From positions 85,579 through 149,578 of the forward strand of contig CAWCKT010000013.1 in assembly GCA_963796155.1 (NCBI GenBank): 64,000 bases of DNA, read 5' to 3'. The notes under the pieces are model-generated. The model worked only from the letters and a program-made list of their open reading frames with translations, had not been told where the DNA came from and did no database searches. The stretch's first letter is position 1. Each line of letters opens with the position of its first letter. Below are positions 54,613 through 63,479 of the stretch, piece by piece. The translations under genes and the position numbers were made by a program. The DNA comes from AP-15 sp963796155 (GTDB lineage: Bacteria; Pseudomonadota; Alphaproteobacteria; ATCC43930; CGMCC-115725).

Positions 54613-55137
54613 TCAGAGGCGGTAGCGGCACTCAACAGAGAGCGGCACTCCGTGGAAATCGTGCCGATTGGTGTCGCGGTTCTCGAGGTTGACGAACAGG
54701 CATTCATCGTGGACGAAGTGCGGGCCGGCGTGCCAAGTCGCGACGTGCAGCTTGATCAGGCGGTCGCCCGGCACCCGGAAGGCGACGATGTCGTCGACGC
54801 GCGGCCGCGTATCATCACCGAGGTCGCCCGGTGGCGCCACGCCGATCAGCCATTCCTTGCCGCCGAGCGATCCCAGGCATTGGGTGACCCGCCGATGGCG
54901 TGCGATCCGGGTGAAGCCGAGCCCGACATGCGGCAGGTGCATGATCCAGAGGCGCGGCTCGCCATTGCCGAGGACGAGCTTTGCCTCGCCGGCCGCGGTT
55001 TCCGGGTCGTGAGCGGTCTCGGCACCCTGGCCGCCCGTCCGCAGCGGCGCGATGACTTGGCCGTAGGGCGCAAACGCTTCCGCCGTCAGCTCCCTGATCT
55101 CCAGCATGTGGCGTGGTAGAGTGCCTGTATCGTTCAT
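54613..55137 (-). CDS. Ureidoglycolate lyase family protein
   Basis: A 174-residue cupin-fold protein of the AllA family, which splits ureidoglycolate into glyoxylate and urea in purine degradation. LTAEAFAPYGQVI at the N-terminus, the middle HRRVTQCLGSLGGKEWLIGVAPP and the C-terminal ATWHAGPHFV are family motifs. GGAGGCGAGG precedes the ATG at 55137. No other allantoin genes are near, so it could serve a related catabolic role. Confidence 0.85.
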   Translation of the reverse strand: MNDTGTLPRHMLEIRELTAEAFAPYGQVIAPLRTGGQGAETAHDPETAAGEAKLVLGNGEPRLWIMHLPHVGLGFTRIARHRRVTQCLGSLGGKEWLIGVAPPGDLGDDTRPRVDDIVAFRVPGDRLIKLHVATWHAGPHFVHDECLFVNLENRDTNRHDFHGVPLSVECRYRL

Positions 55138-55266
55138 CCTCGCCTCCGATCGATTTCGCGGTAGATTTTGCCGCTATCCTCGGTTGGCGTCACGGAGAAA
55201 GCCATGCCGTCGCGCGTCACCTTGTCCTGAGTTCGGAGCATGACGAGCAGATGCCCGTCGGAACTC

Positions 55267-55785
55267 ATGCGGATCTATCGCGTCGCGTCGCTGTTCAGCC
55301 GCGCGGCTGCCTCGTGTTCCATCGCCGATGAGCACAGCGAGTTCCCGGCGGGCTCGTATGTTCGCAATCCGCCGACCTCGCGTCACCAGCCCGGCTCGGC
55401 GCCGGGATGCATCCTCTTCGTCAAGCTCTGGCAATTCGATCTCTCCGACCGAACGCAGGTGGAAATAAAAACTGGGCCGATGCTCTATCGACCAGCCACC
55501 GGCCGAGCGGGGGTCGAGCTCATTCCACTGTTCCGCGACAACCGCGAAGAGGTACGCTTGGAGCGCTGGGCGCCCGGAGCGGCGATCACGATGGCCGCGC
55601 CGGGTGGCGCCGAGGTGCTGGTGCTGGACGGCGATTTCTACGAGGGTGGCGAACGCTTCGAGGTGCAATCGTGGCTTCGGCTCCCGACCGGCAGCATGCT
55701 CCAAGCCAAGGCCGGTCCGGAGGGCTGCAAGGTCTGGGTCAAGACCGGCCATCTCCTGAATATCGAGGGCGCAAACAGGCTCTAG
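55267..55785 (+). pseudogene. ChrR-type cupin protein, damaged at both ends
   Basis: Recognisable cupin sequence begins only at SIADEHSEFPAGSYVRNPPTSRH and runs through GVELIPLFRDNREEVRLERWAPGA and GGAEVLVLDGDFYEGGERFEVQSWLRLP. The expected N-terminal strands of the first cupin domain are not present in any frame upstream, so the 5' part is lost or scrambled. The stop codon TAG (55783-55785) is the first three bases of the inverted-repeat element at 55783-55963, so the 3' end is also altered. Confidence 0.65.
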
Positions 55786-55963
55786 CAGGGTGCGGAAAAA
55801 CGCTGGAGGGTGAGTCATTCCGGGGCGCGGGCTCATGCCCGCGAGCCCGGAATCCAGGAACACCGGCCCGAGAAATCAAAGGCTTGGCCTGTGTTCTTAG
55901 GTTCCGGACCTGGCCCTGAAGGGCCATCCCGGAACGACAGCGGAGTTTTTCCGCATCCTGCTA
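55783..55963. repeat. 181-bp inverted-repeat (MITE-like) element
   Basis: Terminal arms of about 23-26 bases (55783-55805 and 55938-55963) are near-perfect inverted repeats starting TAGCAGG and ending CCTGCTA. Inside are two further REP-like hairpins (GCGGGCTCATGCCCGC and GGCCCTGAAGGGCC). No transposase is encoded. Confidence 0.8.
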
Positions 55964-56059
55964 GTGCTCACGCCGCCGTCGCGCGCAGTTAAGGCCTCGC
56001 GCCGGTGTCGCGCGTCCGCTAGGATCATCGCATTGCACGCATCCGAAAGGAGACGGGTT

Positions 56060-57187
56060 ATGGCTCTCGCCTACAACGTCATCGATGCCGACGGTCATAT
56101 TCTGGAGCCGCTCGATCTCTGGGACAGATACATCGATCCTGAGTTCCGCGACCGCCGGCCGCGGTTTGTCATCGACGACAACGGCAAGGAGCGCCTCAAG
56201 GTCGAGGGCAAATTGCTGGGCAATCCGCGGGGGATCGGCAGCCTCGGTTCGGTCGGCGTGCGGCAAGGTGCGGTGAAGCTCGACAGCCTCAAATATGCCG
56301 AAGGGAAGAAGGGTGGGTTCGACCCGCATGCTCGCATCCTCGACATGGATCTCGACGGAATCGATGCTGCTTTCCTCTACCCGAGCCTCGGCCTGTTTGC
56401 CGGCGCCGTCGAAGACCCCGGGCTCGCGGCCGCGATGTGCCGCGCCTATAACCGCTGGCTTGCCGATTACTGCAAGCCTTATCCCGACCGGCTCTTCGGG
56501 GTCGCGATGCTGCCGATGCAGTCGGTCGACCTCGCGATCGACGAGATGCGCTACGCCAGGAAGGAGCTCGGGATGCGCGGCGGGTTTCTGCGGCCGAACC
56601 CGTACCATGGCAACAAGATGATCAGCGACCCGATGTACGAGCCGTTCTGGACGATGGCCGAGGAGCTCGACTTTTCGATCGGGTTTCACGAGGGCTCGAC
56701 CACCGCGATGCCGACCGTCGGCGTCGACCGCTTCGAGACGGACCGCGCAGCACGCCACATGATCAGCCATACGATGGAGATGATGCTGGCGGCGCTGAGC
56801 GTGATCTGGGGCGGTGTGGTCGATCGCCACCCGCGGCTGCGTATCGCGTTCCTCGAATTGGGCGGCGGCTGGATGGCACCCTGGCTCGACCGTATGGATC
56901 GGCATTTCGATGACCAGGGCTTCAACGACACCGCCCCGAAGATGCGGCCGAGCGAACTCTTTCAGCGCAATTGCTGGATCTCATTCGAGCCGGTAGAGAA
57001 CAGCATCGCGGCGCTGGCAAACTATATCGGTCCGCAAAAGATTATGTGGGCGACCGATTATCCGCACCAGGACGGCTTCTTTCCGGGTGCGCCGCAGATG
57101 GTCCGCGAGCGGATCGAGCCGTTGTCACCAGCGGCCCGGCATCAGGTATTGGCCGGCGGCGCGATGGGGTTCTACGCGCTCCAATGA
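56060..57187 (+). CDS. Amidohydrolase 2 family metal-dependent hydrolase
   Basis: A 375-residue TIM-barrel enzyme related to aminocarboxymuconate-semialdehyde and 5-carboxyvanillate decarboxylases. Metal ligands: DADGH near the start (the first His replaced by Asp/Gly context), His in SIGFHEGS, and Asp in WATDYPHQDG. The phrase RNCWISFEPVE and the C-terminal GAMGFYAL are typical. The ATG at 56060 has AAAGGAGA upstream. It is the intact neighbour of the cupin remnant; the substrate is unknown. Confidence 0.9.
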   Translation: MALAYNVIDADGHILEPLDLWDRYIDPEFRDRRPRFVIDDNGKERLKVEGKLLGNPRGIGSLGSVGVRQGAVKLDSLKYAEGKKGGFDPHARILDMDLDGIDAAFLYPSLGLFAGAVEDPGLAAAMCRAYNRWLADYCKPYPDRLFGVAMLPMQSVDLAIDEMRYARKELGMRGGFLRPNPYHGNKMISDPMYEPFWTMAEELDFSIGFHEGSTTAMPTVGVDRFETDRAARHMISHTMEMMLAALSVIWGGVVDRHPRLRIAFLELGGGWMAPWLDRMDRHFDDQGFNDTAPKMRPSELFQRNCWISFEPVENSIAALANYIGPQKIMWATDYPHQDGFFPGAPQMVRERIEPLSPAARHQVLAGGAMGFYALQ

Positions 57188-57255
57188 CGCGTGGCTGACG
57201 GTCGGCGCCTTGCCCCAAACGCGTTCGGGGCAAGGCAGCCGCCAACAGAACCCGG

Positions 57256-58077
57256 TCAGTTAGCCGGCGGGAAGAACACCAGAGTGCGCACCTCGATGCT
57301 TTCCCGCGGCGGCGCGTCGGGAGTCAGCGGGTTGTCGAACGAAGTGTGGAACGACAGCCGGGCACGGCCGTCATTGGCGCTGTCATGCACCCGGATGAAC
57401 AGCACCTCGTCGGGCTGCATGTCGGAGAAATAATACCAGCGGTGCGCCGGATTGTAGGCGACGCGCGAGGTCTCGCCGCGCACATGAGCGTAGACAAGGT
57501 CGCTGGCGATCAGATCGTCGTCGGTGAAACTGCGCGCGTCGCACAGCGCCAGCGGCGAATCCTGTACCGGCCCGCGGATCGGGCGCCACACGTTGACGAT
57601 GCCGAAGCGGTGCTTCAAGAGCTCTTCGGCGTCGGCGCCGAGATGGTCGCGCACCCGGCGCGGTGCCGAGTTCACGGTATGGTCGTTGTGCACCTGCCGC
57701 GAAGGCACGGCGAGGCCTTCCCGCGTGGCGTTGCGTACGTTGTGGTCGAAGACGAAGACGCGGCTGGCGCCCAGTTTGTCGCGCAGCAGGCGCTCGACCT
57801 CCGGGTAGTAGCCGCGCTTGATCTCCTCGGGCGAATAGAAATCGGCGACCGCAGTCGGTGCCTTGACCAAGGCGAAGCCGTTGCGGTCCAGGGTGAACTC
57901 CGCTTCGCGGCCGCGTGCGTCCTCGATCGTGACCTCGTGCGGATCGTCGATGCCGTTCCAGCGCGGCACGCCAGGCGGCGGCTCGATGCGGTACGACGCC
58001 GGTTTTTCGGTGCCGCGGTGCAGGTAATGGAGCGTCGATGTAAGGGTTTTAGGGGCTACGGCGACATCGAGCGGCAT
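57256..58077 (-). CDS. CmcJ/NvfI family oxidoreductase
   Basis: A 273-residue protein similar to cephamycin CmcJ and fungal NvfI/AsaB-type proteins with an Fe/2-oxoglutarate-dioxygenase-like double-stranded beta helix. YLHRGTEKPASYRIEPPPG at the N-terminus, VFVFDHNVRNA, the possible metal site QVHNDHT, and FGIVNVWRP are characteristic. The ATG at 58077 begins the conserved region; the longer frame upstream is not coding. A substrate cannot be deduced. Confidence 0.88.
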   Translation of the reverse strand: MPLDVAVAPKTLTSTLHYLHRGTEKPASYRIEPPPGVPRWNGIDDPHEVTIEDARGREAEFTLDRNGFALVKAPTAVADFYSPEEIKRGYYPEVERLLRDKLGASRVFVFDHNVRNATREGLAVPSRQVHNDHTVNSAPRRVRDHLGADAEELLKHRFGIVNVWRPIRGPVQDSPLALCDARSFTDDDLIASDLVYAHVRGETSRVAYNPAHRWYYFSDMQPDEVLFIRVHDSANDGRARLSFHTSFDNPLTPDAPPRESIEVRTLVFFPPAN

Positions 58078-58285
58078 GATTGGACTCCTCCGTTGTTGAA
58101 CTTGCTCTGCGGCGGATTTCAGCCTTGGCGCGTCACGATTTGGAGCGCATCGAGGCGCTTTCACTACTCCACGTCCTCGAGCGGGTGTCAATCGTGATTA
58201 CAAAATTGACCGGTGGTGGAATTCAGTTTGACAGATTGGAGCGGGGACCCAGTGCGTAGAAACCAGACACTTGAACTGCGTGCTT

Positions 58286-58352
58286 GTCATCCCGGCGGCA
58301 GGCCGGGATCTACAGTCTGGCCTGCGTATACCGGCCTTCGCCGGTATGACGG
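58286..58352. repeat. REP-like hairpin pair
   Basis: Two hairpins, CCCGGCGGCAGGCCGGG and ACCGGCCTTCGCCGGT, bounded by GTCAT and ATGAC. The stretch 58078-59017 otherwise holds the GIY-YIG remnant, a second repeat pair and no intact gene. Confidence 0.75.
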
Positions 58353-58540
58353 ATAGGCGGGCGCGATTTGTCAGGTGCTATCCAGCGATAGTGCCTGCCG
58401 TCCTGGGAACACGATCGACATGCGGGCGGCCGATCTAGCATCGTGAGAACGCAGTGACGCTGCGTGCAAGCGATTTGTCGGCTGCACGAGACAATGATCG
58501 ATGCTGTCGGCGGATGTTCGGATTACGCAGTGAGTGGGCT

Positions 58541-58682
58541 AGCGTTGTCGAGTTTCACTGAGACATGACCGATGCTCATCCTCCCGAAAGGCGCATCAAG
58601 AAATGGCGCCGTGCGTGGAAACGGGAGGTGATCGAGCGTCATATTTCCACGATGGAGCGATCTCTACAACGAGCTGGCGTAA
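58541..58682 (+). pseudogene. GIY-YIG nuclease 3' remnant
   Basis: Reading across one in-frame stop and one frameshift gives VVEFH-stop-DMTDAHPPERRIKKWRRAWKREVIE, then, in another frame, PRWSDLYNELA and stop. This matches the C-terminal third of small GIY-YIG proteins (MTDAI..EK.IK.W.RAWK...I...NP.W.DLY). The GIY-YIG catalytic core is missing. Confidence 0.7.
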
Positions 58683-58699
58683 CAGCCGTCGCCCTGAGC

Positions 58700-58777
58700 G
58701 TCCCCGCTTTCGCGGGAACGACGCTACCACGGGCTGGGTTGTGCTCGCCCTGGGTCCCCGCTTTCGCGGGAACGACG
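58700..58777. repeat. Two direct copies of a 24-bp hairpin repeat
   Basis: GTCCCCGCTTTCGCGGGAACGACG occurs in two copies, at 58700-58723 and 58754-58777, each containing the hairpin CCCGCTTTCGCGGG. They are related to the repeats at 11032 and 16995. Translated they give the repeated VPAFAGTT seen in a spurious open frame. Confidence 0.85.
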
Positions 58778-59017
58778 ACCAGGCGTCCGCGCCAATTTAC
58801 GCAACCAGGTACTAGGCCCGCGGGAGGAGTATGGCGGGAGCAACCAAACGAGCCGCCTGCGGATTGGCTCAGGCGGGGGAAATAATTTAGCGGGGGAAGC
58901 GATGGTAGCCACGAACGCTATCAGCTCGGAGGACTCGGCGCTTACCGCCGGCGAGAGGCTGGACCGGCTGCCTCGCGCATGGTACCGGGTCCTCGATGCG
59001 ACCAAATCCGATGGACG

Positions 59018-60031
59018 CTAATCGAAATCGGTCGGTAATTCCGGATAGCGGCAATGCTCGAACATCCGCCGAATCTGAGCCGGCTGGACCCGGCCCGGGG
59101 ATAGGTCGGGCAGTTCGTCCTCGGCGAAGAAGGCAATTTCGCTGGTTTCGAGGCTCGGGCGCGGCTCGCCTCCGGTGATCTCGCAAAGGAAAAACATCTT
59201 GTAGACATAGAACGGGTGCGGCGGCGTGTGGCCGTGGCGGCGCCGGTCCCACACGGCGCAGAGTTTGACTGCACGTGCGCTGAACCCCGACTCTTCCTCG
59301 ATCTCCCGCGCGACGCATTGGCTGGCCGTCTGGTTGACGTCGGCCCAGCCGCCCGGCAGCGCCCAGCGCGCGTCGCTGCGTTCGCGGACCATCAGCACGC
59401 GCCCATCGCAGAATGCCGCGCCCCGGACATCGACCCGGGGCGTCGCATAGCCGGTGTCCTGGCGAAACAGGTCGATGATCTGCTCGGCGGCGATGCCCCC
59501 GCCCATCGCCATCATCTGGGTAGCGAGAATGCGCAGGCGTTCGTAACGCTCGGTGTCGTATTTGTCCTTCGAGTAGAACAGGCCGGTTTGCGACATCGCC
59601 TGCAGCTCGCGGGCGAGGCCGAGCCAGGCCGGCTCTGCGGTGTCAGCCATCGCTGCCCAGGTGCGGATCGAGCGGCGATAGCCTTCCGGGATCGCAAGGC
59701 CGTCAATCTTGGTGATGGAGAAGGAGCCGATGCGGCGATGCTCGTGGCTGAGCCGCAGCGGCGCCTGGTCGACCCGCTCGACGCCATAGGTCACGATGAC
59801 CACGTGCTGCGCCGGCAATGCCTCGTAGACCCAGCTGTCGAGGATGGTCTTCACCGCCACTTTTATGCCCAGCTCTTCGGCGAATTCACGAGCAAGGCAG
59901 ATTGCCGGATCCTCGCCGGCTTCGAGACGCCCGCCGGGAAGTTCCCACTCGCTGCGCTCGTTTTCGAGGAGCACCACCTGACCTGCTTCAAGCAGAACGC
60001 CTTTGATCGAAACCGGGAAGGACATCGCCAT
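59018..60031 (-). CDS. Tandem Nudix hydrolase (two fused Nudix domains)
   Basis: A 337-residue protein with two complete Nudix domains. The first Nudix box is GGRLEAGEDPAICLAREFAEELGI (residues 33-56) and the second is GGWADVNQTASQCVAREIEEESGF (227-250); both keep the GX5EX7REUXEEXGU pattern. Between them, LQAMSQTGLFYSKDKYDTERYERLRILATQMM (about 143-174) matches the N-terminal Nudix_hydro helper domain usually preceding the second type. The frame is uninterrupted. The substrates, probably nucleoside diphosphate derivatives, may differ between domains. The start is MAMSF at 60031. Confidence 0.9.
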   Translation of the reverse strand: MAMSFPVSIKGVLLEAGQVVLLENERSEWELPGGRLEAGEDPAICLAREFAEELGIKVAVKTILDSWVYEALPAQHVVIVTYGVERVDQAPLRLSHEHRRIGSFSITKIDGLAIPEGYRRSIRTWAAMADTAEPAWLGLARELQAMSQTGLFYSKDKYDTERYERLRILATQMMAMGGGIAAEQIIDLFRQDTGYATPRVDVRGAAFCDGRVLMVRERSDARWALPGGWADVNQTASQCVAREIEEESGFSARAVKLCAVWDRRRHGHTPPHPFYVYKMFFLCEITGGEPRPSLETSEIAFFAEDELPDLSPGRVQPAQIRRMFEHCRYPELPTDFD

Positions 60032-60143
60032 TACCGCTCGGGTTGCCGGTGCTTTCCTCGCCCAGCATATAGAACATCGGCGGGCCGACCGGCATTCACA
60101 GGACGCCGGCGAGCGCCATCGTCTGGTTTCTGGTGATCTGCGG

Positions 60144-60281
60144 ACGATGCCGGCACGCCGCGGCCTGCACACCGGTCAACTCGATTTCTTGCATCGCCGC
60201 TGGGGAGCGCTCGAACCGTTCGACAACTCGTTCCCGGAGATGCTGCGCGAAGCGAAGATTCACTCAGACCGCGTCACCGAG
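60144..60281 (+). pseudogene. Sulfatase remnant
   Basis: A short frame reads TMPARRGLHTGQLDFLHRRWGALEPFDNSFPEML and on to DRVTE, matching the active-site region of sulfatases (C/S-x-P-x-R...TGR..F..R.WGPLEP.D..MP..L). The catalytic Cys/Ser position is Thr, and both flanks lack sulfatase sequence. The remainder of 60032-60493 holds no gene. Confidence 0.65.
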
Positions 60282-60493
60282 AGCTCCCCGCCGCGGTGTT
60301 ACGCGTCACCGGAGCGTGTCATCCAGGAAGCGATACAGCGCTTGAATGACAGCGGTTTGTCGGCGCGGCTCCCAAGCCGTACAAGCCGGAATGGCTTAGG
60401 GGCTATGGGCGCAACTCTTCCGCTCCCACGCGTCCTTAGCCCTCGCCTCCGCGAAGTCGGAATTCGATAAGCGCAACTGCAAGATCATTGAGC

Positions 60494-61937
60494 TCAGCGT
60501 CGTCGATCCAGCGAAGCGTCTGGGGGTGCACTCCTGAGGGGCCGATACTCGAAGTTTGGGGAGGTGTAGTCGATGTATTCATCCGCGGCGTTTGTGATCC
60601 GCAGCAGCAGACGGTTGAACAGCCCCCTAAGCAGTTTCATGTCCCGGATCGCCGCCAGCTCCTGACGTTCCGGAACCGGCGTGCCATGAGCAGCCTTGTT
60701 GCGACGACGCCAGGCCGCATCTTCGTCGCCCCAACTCCAAACCGAGCGCTGACATCACGGCCTTGAGGCGAGGACGCTGATCCATCGCGTTTAACGTAGC
60801 CAGCTTGCCAGTCAGCGCGGCCTTGGCCTCGTCTGAAATGTTCGATCCTTCAATGACGGCGGCCATGCTTGCTCGTAGCGCCGCCCAGACTTCCCTCGGC
60901 GCCCAGCCCTCTGGAACCGCGCTCGGGTGAGCCTTGATGTAGGCGTTCTGCAGAGCTTCGACGGCCGCGCCAAAATGAGCGGGCGCGATATGGGGCATCG
61001 CCGCGCAGGCGTGCCAGTAGGCCCAACTCAGGTTGGCAAGGTCCAACTCGTCGAACGCCGACACCAATGCGGTGACCGCCCGGGTTAGTTGGCCAGGATT
61101 CAGCTCGTTCCGATATCGTGGACCAAGGGGTGCGAGTTGATCCGGTTCCATGTCGAACGCCCGACGGCCCAGGCTGTAGGCGCTTCGGGCCAGAGTGGAG
61201 ACGATGTGCCAGTCGCGGTCGTAATGCGTCGTACCAAGGTCAACCAAGTAAAGTCCGAGAGCGAAGGAAAGAGCGATTCGGATCTTCTTCCGGAAGCCGT
61301 CGTTAGGCATACCGTCGAAGACGATGCACCCCCGCCTGCTGCCCTCGACATTGTCGTCAAACCCCAGCGCGCAGAGGTAAAAGGTGGTGCCCTCGATGGT
61401 CAGCTTCGCCGTGTTGTGAGAGACGCGGGATTCATCGCTCTCCCGAGCGATCGTGATCCCGTCGTCTAAGGCGATCGTCCGGGTCGACGTGGTTTTGGTC
61501 ACGACCCGCGATGCGGCCGGCCAAACAAAGGGACTGGCAGGCAGGTTATCGAGCCAGTCGATCACATAGGCTGCTGGCGAGTCGCCGCCGAAGCGTGTCT
61601 TCGCTATGTGAACCCGGGACTCTTCCTTGCGCTGATGTTCCGAGACGCCGCTCGACCGCGTCTTCAGGCTAAACGGAATGACGCCAACAAGCTCAGCATC
61701 GACGCCGCCAATGCTTCGTAGTCGGGCAGACTCTGTGCTCATCCGAACCGTTCCAGGAGGATGGTCGATCGCCCGAGACGTCGCGTTCGACGGGACCTCT
61801 GTTTCCAAGATCAGCGTAAGCTTCTCATCTCGCCGAATCGAAAAACCGTAAATCGGCGTGTGCAGGGGGCCAGGTTCGACGATTTGAAAGTGACCCTCAT
61901 TTAATATCCGAAGGCATTCTTCGGCCAGATCGACCAT
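60494..61937 (-). CDS. HEPN-domain protein, frameshifted near its C-terminus
   Basis: A protein of about 480 residues if one extra base near 60739 (in a T run, minus strand) is ignored. The first ~400 residues form a large N-terminal region of unknown fold (with TKTTSTRTIALDDGITIARE and FYLCALGFDDNVEG), then a helical C-terminal domain. After the frameshift the sequence continues as WSWGDEDAAW, then RNKAAHGTPVPE (the HEPN Rx4H motif) and LLRGLFNRLLLRITNA. In the uncorrected frame the motif is lost. Many HEPN proteins are RNases of defence or toxin systems. It begins 21 bases after the AbiV-like gene, so the two form an operon. Confidence 0.75.
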
Positions 61938-61958
61938 GATCTTAAACCACCATCCTGT

Positions 61959-63479
61959 CTAATTGGGTTGATTTTCGGAAGACGTCAGGTCGGCTTTAGC
62001 CCGAACGTCCAAGATGCGGCGCCACGAACTCTGCGCCACCTGAATCAGGTAGAGATCTGCGACTTGCTTGGCGGTTCGCAAGTTAGCCAGCGAGGTCTCG
62101 GCGGTGTTCCCTTGGACGGTGAGGGATTTGAACAACAGCTCCCGGTGCTCGCGCTCTGGAACAATCGGTGAGAAGGCTTCATGCAGCCGGGTGTCGATCT
62201 CCTCCTGGGTACCGTTCCAACCGCCATACTGCCGTAGCGCACCGAACAGACTGAAGATGAAGGCCTGCCGGGCGGTCTGATCACAATTGTAGTAAACGTC
62301 CGACTTGGCGATGAAAGCCAAGCCGTGAAAATAATGGCTGAAGATTGGCTCGGCCTCTTCCTCGGATAGAGGCAAAAAGGCCATCATGCACGTTACGGCT
62401 CGGTCGATCATTTCTTCGGTCATTGCGACTACCCGCCCTGTTCCCCAGAAGCTTTCGCCGACGTCGATGTTGACCGCGAGATTGCGTTCAAGGTCTTGAA
62501 CGCCTTTGAACATCTCCTTCGTGAAGCCGGGAGGCTCAAACCAAAAATAGCCGATGGTCGAGATGTTCAGGCAGGCCAACACGAGCTTGGCCAAGGTGGA
62601 TAGCCGGCCGTGTAGGGACGAAACTGGCAGGTTGTCATGCAACGTGATCTGCAGACTGAAGCGGTCCTTCTTGCCGGTCCAGAGGAGTCGCACATGATCC
62701 AAACGCTCGTTCCAACGCGTGAGAACCTTGGCCCTAATCGAATGCGACGGAGTGTAGACCGTCATGCTCGCACGCCAGCGCGGCTTCTCGGCGCCCTTTG
62801 TGGCTCCTGGGCGTTTTAATTCTTCCTCGGCGAGGGCGCGAAGTTCACGGTCCTGTCGCTCCATCTCCGCTCTCACCCACTTGACCCACTCCCGGGGCTC
62901 GCCGCTCAGCTCCTCGTATTTCGCGATGAACGGCGAACTCAGGATGATCCGGGAGCGCTCAGGGTCGGCCATGGTGTCGAGGAACCACTCCGTCAATTCG
63001 TCTACTTCGCCGGCTGGAGTTCCTTGTGCCTTCTCGTGATCTAGGCGGGCACGCGCCAGGGCGAGGGCCTTTTTTGCATCATCCGGTTTGACGTGGTCAC
63101 CGGGAGGGAGGTCGGTCAGGTCGGCCTTCGGATCGACGTAGAGCGAAGCCAACCTCATGGCATGGGCCCGTTCGGCGAATTGCCGGGCCGCTTCGAAGTC
63201 TGCCGGATTGATCCTGACCATGGGCGACCAAACGGCCCATTGCAGCTTGCGCTTGTGATTATCGAGCGATCGCTCGATCCAGGTTCCATCAAGGCTGGTA
63301 TGGCCGATCGTTCTGGCGCCCAGCATACTCGCCTTACCCACCTCCTCGAGCGCAAGGAGGCTCAAGTGGTAGACGATGTGTGGCCATTCTGTACCGCCGC
63401 CGAGATGATTAGCGGCAGTGATGAAACTCTCCGCCTGTTCGAGGCAAAGCGCACGAGCTCGTTGAAGCTTCTCGTCCAT
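61959..63479 (-). CDS. AbiV-like abortive infection protein
   Basis: A 506-residue protein. The N-terminal 100 residues match the HEPN_AbiV domain (ALCLEQAESFITAANHL, HIVYHLSLLALEEVGKASML, SLDNHKRKLQW). The rest is a long extension with charged helices (residues 130-260) and a C-terminal domain (LVLACLNISTIGYFWFEPP, YYNCDQTARQAFIFSLFGALRQYGG) of unknown type. Classic AbiV is about 200 residues, so this is a much enlarged form. GGGGG lies before the ATG at 63479. It is followed 21 bases later by a HEPN gene; a joint role in phage defence is inferred. Confidence 0.75.
   Translation of the reverse strand: MDEKLQRARALCLEQAESFITAANHLGGGTEWPHIVYHLSLLALEEVGKASMLGARTIGHTSLDGTWIERSLDNHKRKLQWAVWSPMVRINPADFEAARQFAERAHAMRLASLYVDPKADLTDLPPGDHVKPDDAKKALALARARLDHEKAQGTPAGEVDELTEWFLDTMADPERSRIILSSPFIAKYEELSGEPREWVKWVRAEMERQDRELRALAEEELKRPGATKGAEKPRWRASMTVYTPSHSIRAKVLTRWNERLDHVRLLWTGKKDRFSLQITLHDNLPVSSLHGRLSTLAKLVLACLNISTIGYFWFEPPGFTKEMFKGVQDLERNLAVNIDVGESFWGTGRVVAMTEEMIDRAVTCMMAFLPLSEEEAEPIFSHYFHGLAFIAKSDVYYNCDQTARQAFIFSLFGALRQYGGWNGTQEEIDTRLHEAFSPIVPEREHRELLFKSLTVQGNTAETSLANLRTAKQVADLYLIQVAQSSWRRILDVRAKADLTSSENQPN

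Noticed and set aside
58700..58777. Possible short CRISPR array (two direct repeats)
   Set aside because: Only two palindromic copies of a repeat that also occurs singly elsewhere; no further units, no cas genes.
58565..58885. 106-codon plus-strand frame with two VPAFAGTT repeats
   Set aside because: The repeats are translation of two REP copies; the first part is the GIY-YIG remnant read past its frameshift.
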